Shown piece by piece: positions 9,859 to 19,869 of a stretch of 64,000 nt of DNA (position 1 is its first letter; the number at the start of each line of letters is the position of its first letter). The translations under genes and the position numbers were made by a program. The notes beneath the pieces are model-generated. The model was not told where the DNA came from. It did not search any database and worked only from the letters and a program-made list of their open reading frames with translations. The DNA is from Doris montereyensis. Lineage: Eukaryota > Mollusca > Gastropoda > Nudibranchia > Dorididae. The DNA lies in the NCBI GenBank assembly GCA_037039925.1, contig JAXRKP010001919.1:12501-76500 (forward strand). The letters run 5' to 3'.

Positions 9859-10437
9859 ATGGGTGAAACAAAATATACAGAAGCACATCTAAACATAACT
9901 AATAATCAGAAAGAGAAAATTCAACTTGCTATGAAAAATAAAGAATCTGTTACTATTAGAGTTGATTCTGATGGTGATGATAAAATAGCTTTAACACAAG
10001 GTCAAATAAATAAAATTATTAAAGCATTTGATAACCAAAAGTCTGTTAATATTAAACTATCAAAAGCACAATTAGATTATAATAAAAATAGAGTAGAAGG
10101 AGGATTTATTGGTGCTTTGATGAAATTCCTAATTCCAGCAGCAAAAACAATATTGCTTGCAGCGGGAAAAGCATTAGGTATTGGTGCTTTGACTGTGTTA
10201 ACATCAACCGGCGTTAATAAGATATTAGGAAATGGATTATATTTAAAACGTAATGGAAATATTGTAAAAATTAAAAATCATGGTGAGGGGCTATATCTTA
10301 GTCCAAAACAAATTCCAGAATTAGAAACAAAAGGTGATGGCATCTTTTTAAGAAACGCTGGTAATGAGTCGTATGATGGGAGTGGCGTTATAGGTGATTT
10401 AGTTAAAGATATTCCTTTTTTAAATATTCTATTTTAA
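9859..10437 (+). CDS. GLYLK-family virion-type protein (element B), intact frame
   Basis: This is the only long uninterrupted frame in the structural block (about 192 codons from MGETKYTEAHLN at 9,859). An in-frame extension to 9,811 exists, but ATG 9,859 has an A-rich context and gives the usual start. Residues about 1-75 contain ITNNQKEKIQLAMK and QGQINKIIKAF repeats. Residues about 79-120 are hydrophobic (GALMKFLIPAAKTILLAAGK). Then come GNGLYLKR, GEGLYLSP and a C-terminal KDIPFLNILF. It is recognised as a recurrent Polinton protein. The glycine-rich hydrophobic stretch suggests membrane contact or a core role like adenovirus minor proteins, by analogy only. Confidence 0.65.
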   Translation: MGETKYTEAHLNITNNQKEKIQLAMKNKESVTIRVDSDGDDKIALTQGQINKIIKAFDNQKSVNIKLSKAQLDYNKNRVEGGFIGALMKFLIPAAKTILLAAGKALGIGALTVLTSTGVNKILGNGLYLKRNGNIVKIKNHGEGLYLSPKQIPELETKGDGIFLRNAGNESYDGSGVIGDLVKDIPFLNILF

Positions 10438-10477
10438 TTTATTTTATTTTAATGTATATATTTTTTATATAATAAAA

Positions 10478-11147
10478 ATGGATGAAATTGAAGTCGAAAT
10501 GATATATCCTCGCTTATCTAAAGAACCATCTGCCCCACCTATCGATGATAATATTTATGTAGATATAAAACATGATAATGCTGCCATACTGCTGAAAGCT
10601 ATAATGCTGGAAGCCGTAATAATGCTGCAAGCCATTTCTGTAAAATATTTCAAATATTAGATCAGAACATATTAAAGATATTAAGAATGAGTAAGAAAGA
10701 AATAGTGAAATTAGAAGAAGTTTGAATAAGAAATATTCGAAAGCAAATAATGCTTTACATTATACAAATTATGGATTAAATGCCGTTTCTACTGCATCCG
10801 TTGCAAGTATTTTTCAAGCTCTAATTCCAGTATCAGTTATTTTAGGTGATGTGTCTGCCGGTGCAGATGTATTGAGTATTATTACAAATAAATTAATTAA
10901 GAAGTTTAAAATTAAAGAACAAAAGCATCGTGATATATATAATCTAAGTCAAAATAAATTAAATGCTATTCAATCATTATTATCTAAAGCATTAAATAAT
11001 AATCATATTTCAAATGAAGAATTTGATTTAATTTTAAAAGAACAAACTCATTATCAATTTTGTAAAGAAGATATTCGAAGAAATAGGAATAATGCTGCAA
11101 GCAATAAATTAGAAGAAGAAAATATCAAACAAAAAGGAAAAAAATGA
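10478..11147 (+). pseudogene. PSAPP-motif protein (element B), one frameshift
   Basis: ATG at 10,478 opens MDEIEVEMIYPRLSKEPSAPP. The frame then changes in a low-complexity GCTGCAA/ATAATGCTG stretch near 10,580-10,640. It resumes at about 10,720 with a hydrophobic SVASIFQALIPVSVILGD segment and a C-terminal KIKEQKHRDIYNLSQNK, ISNEEFDLILKEQ region ending at 11,147. The homologue in element A has the same layout. The YPxL-like and PSAP motifs are both of the kind that recruit ESCRT factors in enveloped viruses. Whether they act so here is unknown. Confidence 0.6.
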
Positions 11148-11219
11148 ATCAAAAGATTCTTTGTTAAAACCAATTAATGATATGATGAATAAGCTTAATA
11201 AAAAATAATGTAATTAAAA

Positions 11220-12024
11220 TGTCTTTCATAAAAAAAATGTAACTACTAAGAATCGTGATGAATTACTTGCTGAATATTTAAAAACAACAAGAGATTTAAA
11301 AAATAGATTTATATCAGAAAGAATTGGTGAGGAATATAAAAAGGAAGAAGTTGTAAAACAACTGCAACCATTGATTGAAAAACAAGATGAACAAAATAAA
11401 CTTTTAGCCATTCAAAATAATATGTTTACAAAAGCATTATAGAATAGACTTGCAATTGAATCTGATGAAACATTAGTTCTAGGCGATTTACCTAGAAAAT
11501 ATATAGGAAAAAAAGATAATGATTTAACATATGGTGTAAAGATAGATAACGGAAAATTCTATATAGGTGATAAAGAAATTAAAGTTTTTAATAATGATAT
11601 TATTATTAATGATAAAACATTAACAGGAACAAAAGGATTGTGGAATTTACTAATGGTAAAAGAACCAAATGATTTTATTTCATGTGATTATGATAAATAC
11701 AAAGAAATTATGAAAGAAACCAATGTACTTAAAAATACAGAAACAGGTCAATTAAAATCTAATGGTGGGAAGAAATGGAAAAGTATTTTAGGTAGAGTAG
11801 CAAAGAAATTATATACATCTAAATCTGGTGAAGGAATTAATACTATTATAATTCCTTGTGATCCTGATGAATTAATCAAAAGAATGGATTTATTATTTGC
11901 AGAAAAAGAAGCTGGTAATACAGGATTAGAACAAGAATTAAAAGAAATATTTAAAGCGTTGTATAAGAAGAAAATTATTGGTAAGAATGAAGTTAAAAAT
12001 CTTAATGATAAAGCAAATATTTAA
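11220..12024 (+). pseudogene. DUF8207-like element protein (element B)
   Basis: The frame holds an N-terminal helical part (ERIGEEYKKEEVVKQLQPL), one in-frame stop near 11,441, then YGVKIDNGKFYIGDKEIKVF, TLTGTKGLWNLLMVKEPNDF and a C-terminal IIIPCDPDELIKRMDLLFAE, ending at 12,024. The order and motifs (KFYIG, GTxGLW, PxDPxxLxxRxDLLxAxKEAGxTG) match a family common in Polinton-like loci, which I recall as DUF8207. Its biochemical role is unknown. It lies 15 bp upstream of the next ATG, as in a compact operon-like array. Confidence 0.6.
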
Positions 12025-12039
12025 ATTAAACTATTAAAA

Positions 12040-12381
12040 ATGTATTATTGTGAAAAAAGTAAACGGTCTTATGTAATTGGATATCATTATTCTCAACGAG
12101 ATGCTACGCATTATTATCCAAAAGGAATCGGTGCTAAGCATTATAAAGGTGAAGGAATTATAGATCCATTAATGTCTGCAGTTACTAGCACTGTTGCAAA
12201 AGAAGTTGCCACTGATGTTGCTAAAAAAGTAGCAACAAAAGCGTAAGTTGAAGTAGGTAATAGAGGATCACAAAAATTCATTGATAAAATAATTCCACCA
12301 AACAAACCATTAGATGCTAGATCTCAACAAATTCCTGCTAAACACGCAGTCCCAATACAGAATTATGTAAAATCATTTTAA
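12040..12381 (+). pseudogene. small Tyr/Ala-rich element protein (element B)
   Basis: ATG at 12,040 reads MYYCEKSKRSYVIGYHYSQR. An Ala/Val-rich PLMSAVTSTVAKEVATDVAK stretch follows, then one stop (12,244), and the same frame continues to KHAVPIQNYVKSF ending in TAA at 12,379-12,381. One point mutation separates it from an open frame of about 113 codons. Its stop overlaps that of the convergent minus-strand gene. Function is unknown. Confidence 0.5.
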
Positions 12382-12957
12382 CTCTTCTGGGAGGATTTAT
12401 TTATATATATTTCATCAATTTCAGATACATTATTCATGATCTCTGCAAACCCTAAATCACATTCTAATAATTCTGAATATTCCATACATATATTATAAAA
12501 CTTAATATATTTAATTAATGTTGATAATTTTATTTTATATCTTTCCTCAATAAATATATTATATTCATCAATAGTTTTATCAATAGTACAAAGTAATTTT
12601 AATAATTCTAAATATTTTCAAAGTTGATAATAATATAATTTATTTTTCTTATCTACATATTTTATTTTATTTACAATGTTATCACACAGATCAAGTACTT
12701 CTTCAATAACAGATTTATTATTAATTTCTAGACTAGGAGTATCTACTTTTTCAATTTTATTAAATAATCTTTTTCTCAATTCTTCAATAGGGATTTTTGT
12801 CTGTTTGGTTTTATTTCTTTTTCATGGATGATATAATTAAAGTAAGAAGGACTAATGCCATAGTTATTAAATTGATCATAAAATTTAAATATTTTACTTT
12901 TAGATATACAATCTTTAAGCATATCACTGATAAAATTATATAATTTATTGTTATCCA
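12378..12957 (-). pseudogene. small element gene of unknown function (element B)
   Basis: From ATG at 12,957 it reads MDNNKLYNFISDMLKDCISK. After a frameshift it continues with IPIEELRKRLFNKIEKVDTP, KIKYVDKKNKLYYYQL, FIEERYKIKLSTLIKYIKF and a C-terminal LLECDLGFAEIMNNVSEID, stopping at 12,378-12,380. It is about 190 codons when read across breaks. The family recurs in both elements between the structural block and the replication genes. I know no function. Confidence 0.5.
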
Positions 12958-12999
12958 TTTTTGAATAAATAAAAAAGGTCTTAATCAAAAAGGAAGTGT

Positions 13000-15900
13000 A
13001 TTTATTCCATCATCTGTAATATATTTTTATCATCAAATGGTGACATACTTTTTTTATTTCTTTCATTTATAAACATTTGATGTTTTTTAGAATTCATTGT
13101 ATACATTTTAATTTCTTTATCAAATAAACAATTGTTATAATCATCAATTTTAATATTTTTTAAACAGTTTTCTGAACTACTCTTTTAAGTTTTTTTAACT
13201 TCTTTTAATCCATTGTTACCTCTAGTGTCTGAGCTATGCTCAATGTTAAAATCAGATAATGTATAAGAATATGCTTTCCTTCTTAAATATATAATTTCAT
13301 TCATAATTTTTCTGTTTAATTCATCTTTAAATTTTCCTATCACTTTTTTATATTTTGTAAAATGTAATGGATGTTCTTTATCATAATCTGATGTATCAAA
13401 ATAATCTAATACTTCTTTTAAATCTTCATAAACATCTTTTGTTTTAATAGATAAGAAAATACTATCTATATCTGATGCAACTAATTCATTATTGGGCCAT
13501 AACTCATTAATAACATCATAATAACATTGATATATTAATAATTTACTATAATCTAAAATACACATTCCTAAATAAATTGGTTTATCAAATTTAATTAATG
13601 TTATATTATTAATAACTGCTACTAAGTTTTCATTAAATATTATTGAATCTTTAAAGTTTGGTTTGTTAATATGTTTTTGTATTTCTTTTAGATCTGTAAA
13701 TAATTTTATTTCACTTCTACCTCTTATATTTTTCATAGTTTTACCATATAAAGAATTATTTATTAATTTCCATAAATCTTTTTCAAATGCTGATTTAGAT
13801 TTAGTTCTTTGATCTGTATTAAAATCAATATATTTTTTAACCATGCTGATTCATTTAAATGAAATTATTCTATGAACTTTCTTAACTACTAAACCTAATT
13901 TAATATATTCTTTTAAAATACTATAATGAATAATATATTTATTTTTATCTCTAAGTGTTAAAAATAGTTTTTCTTCACTACCCTAAGTTCTATCTTCTTT
14001 TTAAGCAATTCTAATTGATATGGTGAAAGATCTTCTTCTTTTACTTTCATCTTTTCTGGAGCTAATGGATATTTAATTGTTTTTAGTTTTGCTTTTTTTG
14101 TATATTCTAAATCACATTCTATAATACATCCTCTACCTTCTGGAATATCTTTATAATAATCTAAATCTTCTTCCCATCTAAAATCACTTGTTGGCAGTTT
14201 CTGTGACATTGCCCATCCATATAAATTATTAGCATCTAAATATAAAGAATATTTTCTTTTGGAAAATCATTTAAATTACCTTCGTTTTTGATTATTTCTA
14301 AACATTCTTCCGTTTCATGTGTTTATTAATTATTCTTCCATCATTATCATAGTTAGAAGTATATTTATTATAGGCTGAATAACAATAACAAGGATCTATT
14401 TCATGATGTGTTAAAAAGAATTTTCATTGCCTAGTTAATCCTGGTGCTGAATCAAAAGATCATTTCTGTTTAAGAAAGAAATTTTAAACCTTTCAAAGGC
14501 ATCTGTTTTTAATAATAGTTTTAGATTAATTCATGATTATCTTTTAATGTTTCACATTCATAATGTTTCCAAACTTTTTGAACATGTTTATAATTCTCTT
14601 CTGTTATTCCTTCTCCTTTTAATGTTGAATAAAATTTATCTATTGGTGGTAATTCAGTTTCTTTTAAAGAATCTAAAGAATCAATATATTCATATGGATA
14701 AAAATCCTTTTTGTTTAAGTAAATCTAAATTACCAATAAATTCTTCAGATAATATTGGAAAATCATCTAATGATTCTGCAATTCTGGCTAATCCTTTATT
14801 TAAAAATCTATATAAATCTAAAAATCTTAATTTTTTATAATAACTCCGAATTCGATTGAAATATATTCTTCTGAAGTTTTTGATAATACAGTAACTTTAT
14901 TGTATGCATTTTCATACTTCATTAATTCTTCTACTATAAAGTGAAAATCATAACTAGATCCATTGTGAAAAAACAGTGGAATTAATTTAGATGATTTACC
15001 TTCTTTTTCTTTTGTATTACACGATTGACATGCTGCCCCTCTATATTTAGATGTGTAATGATTATGTTCTATTATTTTACAAATGTCATCTGTGAATTCA
15101 ATTCACACATGTAACAATTAGTTACATTATCATGTTCTTTAATTTATTTAGGTGTTAATTTATAATTAGTCTTTTCATGGCGACTTAAATTAGATATTAT
15201 ATCATCATAAATCATAAGAATATTTTCAATATATTTTTCTTTTGCATCTTCTCCCACATATGAAATATATTCTGATTTGTATATATTAGGATAATCAGAT
15301 TTTACATAAATACCAAAACTGTAGACTTCTTGTTTAAATATTTCATTTGTATAATATATATTTGGATTATGTTAAACAGTTGGAATAGGTATATTAGTTG
15401 ATTCAAAGTCAGATAAGATTGCGATAGGTAATATAAATTTATAATGATAATTTTTAAATTTAAGAATATCATTATTTTTATTTTGGCATTATAGTATTAC
15501 AGTATTTGTGATTTAAACATATTTCCATATGTTTATCTAATGTTTTTTTCCTACTAAATATATTCATACAATTTCTACAAACAAAAGATTTATGTTTATC
15601 ATCACAAAGAAAAATATCAAGATTTTTTTTATTAAACAGTAATGTGTATTTGAATCATTCTCAAGATATAATAAATCAATTATATTATCTTTATTTTCAT
15701 TATTGAAATATGATCTGGATAAATAGATAACTTGTTTTTAGATTATTTAAAGCAAATATATTTATATTTAATATTGGATTGAGTTTTTCTACTTTTGGAA
15801 TATCTTTGATACATTACAGGATATTCTATTCCAGTCATTTTATTTTGTTAATCTATCTATATGAGTTGGATATAGTTTTGCTAATACAGACAATAGAAAA

Positions 15901-16358
15901 CATTTGTTATCATTTACATTTTTAAATTAATTATATTATGTGATTTAAATTGAGTAGGAATATAAGATGATGCTTTTAGATATCTAACTTTATATGTTTT
16001 ACTTCTGATTTAATTATTTTATCAAAACCAAAACCACTCCCTCTTCTTGAAAATTATCTACCCATGTATTAAAAGTATTTGGTAGACTATTAAAATATCT
16101 ATTAATATTATTCTTAGACTTCAAAGTTTCTATTGGTGAATTGTAATAAACAGTTACTTTATCAAATGCTTATGGTGTTCTAAATTCACAAGTTAAAATT
16201 ATTTTGAGTTTTATTGGTGTGTTAGTTAAATCAACTTTATCTTTAAGTTGTTTAATATATTCAATATAATTCTCTTCATCTATATCATCAATAATATATT
16301 CTTTAATAATATCATTAAATCTTTTAGTTTTTATAAGAGGCATTTTATTAGGAAACAT
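13000..16358 (-). pseudogene. protein-primed DNA polymerase B (element B), heavily broken
   Basis: The gene runs from about 16,358 to 13,000. The N-terminal part has FDKVTVYYNSPIETLKS and FNTWVDNFQEEG. The middle has a Cys/His segment EHNHYTSKYRGAACQSC and LFFHNGSSYDFHFIVEEL, an exonuclease-like FHNGSSYD motif (about 14,940-15,110). The palm has KLINNSLYGKTMKN (motif B) and DIDSIFLSI at the place of DTDS (13,185-13,844). The C-terminus has KKVIGKFKDEL and PFDDKNIL. This matches the pPolB of Polintons, about 1,100 codons. Motif C threonine is replaced by isoleucine, and there are many stops, so it is inactive. Confidence 0.8.
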
Positions 16359-16373
16359 TTTGTATAGAGAACT

Positions 16374-16598
16374 TCATTTTTGATTTTTGATAATTAGTTT
16401 GATAATTTGGATTTCTTTCAATAAACTCATTATACGCTTGTTTATATTTTTCTTTATTATTTTATAATGATTGCATTTTATTGGTTTCCTACAAGCTATA
16501 CATGTAGAATTTACTCCACATGGTTTAGTGTTGTTTTCATGATATTGATCAATTGGTTTAAAAATACAACATATGGAGCAGGTTTTTCCTTTATTCAT
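16374..16598 (-). CDS. small Cys-rich zinc-ribbon ORF (element B)
   Basis: The 74-codon frame starts MNKGKTCSICCIFKPIDQYH and contains CxxC pairs (CSIC near residues 7-10 and CIAC near 33-36), typical of a treble-clef or zinc-ribbon head. It sits between the integrase and polymerase genes, directly upstream of the polymerase start. It could be a separate small gene or the head of an HNH-type or polymerase-associated protein that lost its body. Confidence 0.5.
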   Translation of the reverse strand: MNKGKTCSICCIFKPIDQYHENNTKPCGVNSTCIACRKPIKCNHYKIIKKNINKRIMSLLKEIQIIKLIIKNQK

Positions 16599-16599
16599 T

Positions 16600-17800
16600 T
16601 TATTGGAAATATTTTTTATTATATAAAATCATTCCTATATGTTTGTAGTCTTTGTTTTTTTGTAATTCTTTCTCATAAAAAGAACCAGTAATATCTTCTC
16701 CTTTTAAGTCTTTAATTTTATATGTAATTGGATTTGTATATATAATTCTATCTATCTTAAATATTTCTCTAGTCCAATTTTGTTCATATCCTTTCTTAAA
16801 TGTGTTTTTATATTTTGTTATTCTTACATTATCACCAACTTTATATTTTGATCTCTCTCTGCTTTCACATGGTTCTTCTTTAAATACTCGATTAAATATT
16901 TCTTTTTCATTTCCTTTTTTATTTCCTTCAGTAGGTGTCATTTTAATTGTATTATGAAATGTGTTATTATATTCGTTAATTAATTGTTCTAATACATCAT
17001 AATATTTAGTAGTATTATAAGCAGTAAAATGTTTAAACATTTTTTTCTTTAAGAGTTCGGTTAAATCTTTCAATGAAATAGGACTTGTTTCGTTTTGGGC
17101 TGTATATAATTCTACATTATTTAATATAAGCAAGTTTTTCAGAATTTTATTGAAGAATTCAGTTCCTTTATCGACCCAAATCTTTCCAGGTTTTCTTTCT
17201 GTATATAATATTTGAAAAGCATTAGCAGTTTCTAATCCTGTTTTAGTTTTTAAAGGTATAGCCCAAGCATATTTTGAAAATATATCTATAACAGTTAACA
17301 GAGTATAGTGTATATTTTGTTTTGAGTATTTTTGCATATCTATAAGATCACCAGCCCATATTTGATCAACACCATACACAACGACTTTTATTTTTTTAAC
17401 TTTCTTAATTATGGGTTTTATAAAGTTCCTTGGCTAATTCTGTAGCTAGAGGTTGTCCTAGTCATTTAGCTTTGGCGAAGCCTGGACTTTGCCAATCGAC
17501 TCCAAATTCACTCATATATTTTAAACCAATAGTTCCTTGAGAAAGCTTTTTATTCAACCATTCATTAATTCTTTTCGGTTTTAACATTTTCATATCATCC
17601 AACATTTTTTTATTACATATTTTATTCTTATCTTTAAACTTTTTATGTTTATCATAACAGACATCATGATTCATTGCAATTTCATCTAATCCATTGATTG
17701 GTTTTGAACCTGGTAAAGGATTATTATCAGAATCAAGTTTTAAAGTTAATTTAGTAAAAGGTCATAGAAAATTATAACAAGGACTATGTATCTCTGGCAT
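16600..17800 (-). pseudogene. PLA2-like domain plus retroviral-type (RVE) integrase (element B)
   Basis: From MPEIHSPCYNF at 17,800, a PLA2-like segment carries NHDVCYDKH and CNKKMLDDMKML (17,462-17,674). After stops comes a 259-codon integrase frame (17,379-16,600). This has VDQIWAGDLIDM (first catalytic Asp), FSKYAWAIPLKTKTG, WVDKGTEF (second Asp), INEYNNTFHN with KMTP, and a C-terminal chromo-like region with VGDNVRITKYKNTF. The third catalytic residue (Glu) is not in the frame: a pair of opposite shifts alters about 14 codons, and an ERFNR motif is legible in the adjacent frame (about 17,050-17,085). The integrase inserts the element. The HDxxY domain is of parvovirus phospholipase type. 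Confidence 0.8.
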
Positions 17801-17819
17801 TTTATTAATTATTGTATCT

Positions 17820-17999
17820 GCAAACGAGCTTCTTGCGTAACCTTTGGTTCAAACCCTTTACCAGTAAATTTAGATTTACTTGTCTCACAAACAATACATT
17901 TACCTTTGCTCACATTTCTATTATTTTTAGTTGTAGCTTGATGTTTATCTTTTTGTATCTGTTTTTTTGTCTACATTTCATGCAGTATATCATTTCCAT
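17820..17999 (-). pseudogene. DUF5679-like zinc protein (element B)
   Basis: From ATG at 17,999 the start reads MEMIYCMKCRQKN. Downstream frames contain KGKCIVCETSK-like Cys pairs before LLVKGLNQ. Two CxxC pairs and small size match DUF5679. As in element A it lies immediately upstream of the PLA2-like/integrase gene in the same direction, and the two were probably once fused or translationally linked. Confidence 0.5.
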
Positions 18000-18039
18000 T
18001 TTAATATGATTATTTTCTATTATGGTATCTTCTTATTTC

Positions 18040-18508
18040 CAACATTACTTTCATTCTATTATTATCTATTTTTGCAAGTTTGCGATTGCAAATATTACAG
18101 CAAATAAAACGAGGAGAACCTGATAAATGATCGTGATCTAAACATTTTATACTGTTTGTAGTGCTTCCAAACTATTTATCACATAGATAACAGTTTGTTG
18201 CTTTGTTAAATAAGCTATATAGTTCATGATAATCTTCTGATTTAATTCCATTTCTTTTCCAGCCTCTTATTACTAGTTTTTTATTATTTACTTTATAATA
18301 TTCATTGTAATATTCCTTCCTTTTTTCTTTATTATTTTTATATTATTCTTGACTTCTATCTGTATATTTTTCATTTATTCTTTTCCATATGGTTTACATA
18401 TACAACTCTTTCCGTATTTTCTAAATTTATCATTATGAAATTCGAATGATGATATTTTTCACATTTATAGCAATATTTTGACTCCGTTTTATTCACACAA
18501 AAAATCAT
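18040..18508 (-). pseudogene. endonuclease VII-like HNH nuclease (element B only)
   Basis: From ATG at 18,508: MIFCVNKTESKYCYKCEKYH, a zinc-binding head. Further on, across stops, come KLVIRGWKRNGIKSEDYHEL, NCYLCDK and then CLDHDHLSGSPRFICC with NICN. The CxxC...DHDH..G..R..C.xCN pattern is that of recombination endonuclease VII-type HNH nucleases, which resolve branched DNA before packaging. In element A this gene is absent and the protease directly faces DUF5679. The start is 7 bp from the divergent protease start. Confidence 0.6.
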
Positions 18509-18515
18509 TAAATCA

Positions 18516-18956
18516 ATGGATAATGTAAAATATATCTCAGTAGAAAATATTGTTCTAGAAAATAAACATTTATCCAATTATGATATTATACAAGCGGTTA
18601 AAGATTTGAAAATAAAAAAATTCAGAGGTGTATATCTAAGAGACCAATTACCATCTAAACCAAATAAAATAGAATGCGGAATAATTAATCTAGCTGACAG
18701 CAAAGATTCAAGAGGTAGTCATTGGGTTTGTTATTGTAAAAATAATAATAACATTTATTACTATGACAGTTACGGTGTGAAATATTTTGATGAAATAGAA
18801 AAAAATTATCTAAGCTCAGAAACAAGTTCCATAAAATATAATATTTATAAAATACAAAGTTTTAATCAAGTTGTATGTGGGAATTTATGTTTATACTTTC
18901 TTGTTAAAATATCAAAAGGAATCAAATTCGATTTATATTTTTTTTTCTTTAATAAA
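18516..18956 (+). CDS. adenain-like cysteine protease (element B)
   Basis: ATG at 18,516 gives MDNVKYISVENIVLENKHLS. The catalytic residues of the adenovirus protease/Ulp1-like fold are all visible: His in RGSHWVCYCKN, Asp in YYYDSYG, Gln in IQSFNQ and Cys in VVCGNLCLYFL. The expected stop is missing: the frame reads through an 11-T run near 18,940-18,950 into the next ATG at 18,957, giving a fused 224-codon frame. The family matures capsid proteins. This is one of the best preserved genes of the element. Confidence 0.75.
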
Positions 18957-19195
18957 ATGAATTTTAATAAATTTGGATTAATCGAAGATACCGAGGATGA
19001 TGATGGAATGATTATTCCATTTCATAGTCATAGAGAAAACTTAAATGATTTGGAGAATGTTGATGGATTTAATAAAGAGGGGCATAAGAAAGATATTTAT
19101 GGAATGAGATTAAATAAAAGAGGAGTTTATGAAAGAGTACCAGAAAAAACATTTTTAATGAAGGTAAAGTTAAAAAAGATACTCCTTTAAAAATT
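18957..19195 (+). pseudogene. short acidic N-terminal protein downstream of the protease
   Basis: Starting MNFNKFGLIEDTEDDDGMII, this segment shares the protease frame because the protease stop was lost at a T run. It reads DIYGMRLNKRGVYERVPEK before stopping. The FGL-x-D opening and the position before the capsid gene resemble a small protein often found beside Polinton proteases. No function is known. A continuation (IDYCKDKWKLIKNKHDWDI) lies in another frame to about 19,290. Confidence 0.4.
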
Positions 19196-19300
19196 GATTA
19201 TTGTAAAGATAAATGGAAACTAATTAAAAATAAACATGATTGGGATATTAATTTTAAAGTTGAGAATAATTCAATTTCATATTTAATTCTGGTAGTGTGA

Positions 19301-19860
19301 TGGGTAATTATATTCCATTAAAAGGCTATGAAGAAACAGCGGTATTAGCAAAACAAGGTGGTAAATATTTTATTGGTGCAAATAAAAAACATAAAGATCA
19401 ACCACATAGAACTGTTTTAATATTCAATACTTAACTACCAGCAGATGAAAAAATATTAAAAGATCCTTCCAGTTGATTCTGTATTTTATATCCGTGGACA
19501 TATTTCTTATGAAAAAGAAAAACCTGAACCAATTCTAGAAGGATTAGATATATCGATTGAAAATTTTGTAAAACAAAAAGATTTTAGTATTAAAATTAAA
19601 AAGACTAAGACAGATTATGCGATAAAATCTTTCTCAAAAACCTAGATTTATTATAATTGGATTTCAACCAAATAAAATTCATGATAAAGAGGTTTTTTTT
19701 GATAATACAAAGTTTTATCATCCTAATGTGAAAAATATTTTTGTTGAGTTAAATTCAAGACAATATCCCGTGGTAGATTATTTTCTTAATTTTTAAGATA
19801 CATGTAATACATTGAATGAAATGTTTGATCAAGCAATTGCATTTAAAGAGAGCTGTTTTG
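19301..19860 (+). pseudogene. Polinton major capsid protein, C-terminal part, truncated (element B)
   Basis: Broken frames read MGNYIPLKGYEETAVLAKQG, VFYIRGHISYEKEKPEPILE and SIKIKKTKTDYAIKSFSK. Then comes the family signature PRFIIIGFQPNK, KFYHPNVKNIFVELNSRQYP and VVDYFLNF. The PRxxIxGFQTxK...F.H.N.....V.LNS..YP order is typical of the double jelly-roll capsid protein of Polintons. At least four frame changes are present. Similarity ends near 19,860, where host-like sequence begins. Confidence 0.65.
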
Positions 19861-19869
19861 GAACAGACC

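Noticed and set aside
14547..14840. Plus-strand 97-codon frame
   Set aside because: It lies antisense to polymerase B and has the leucine-rich low-complexity look of AT-rich shadow frames.
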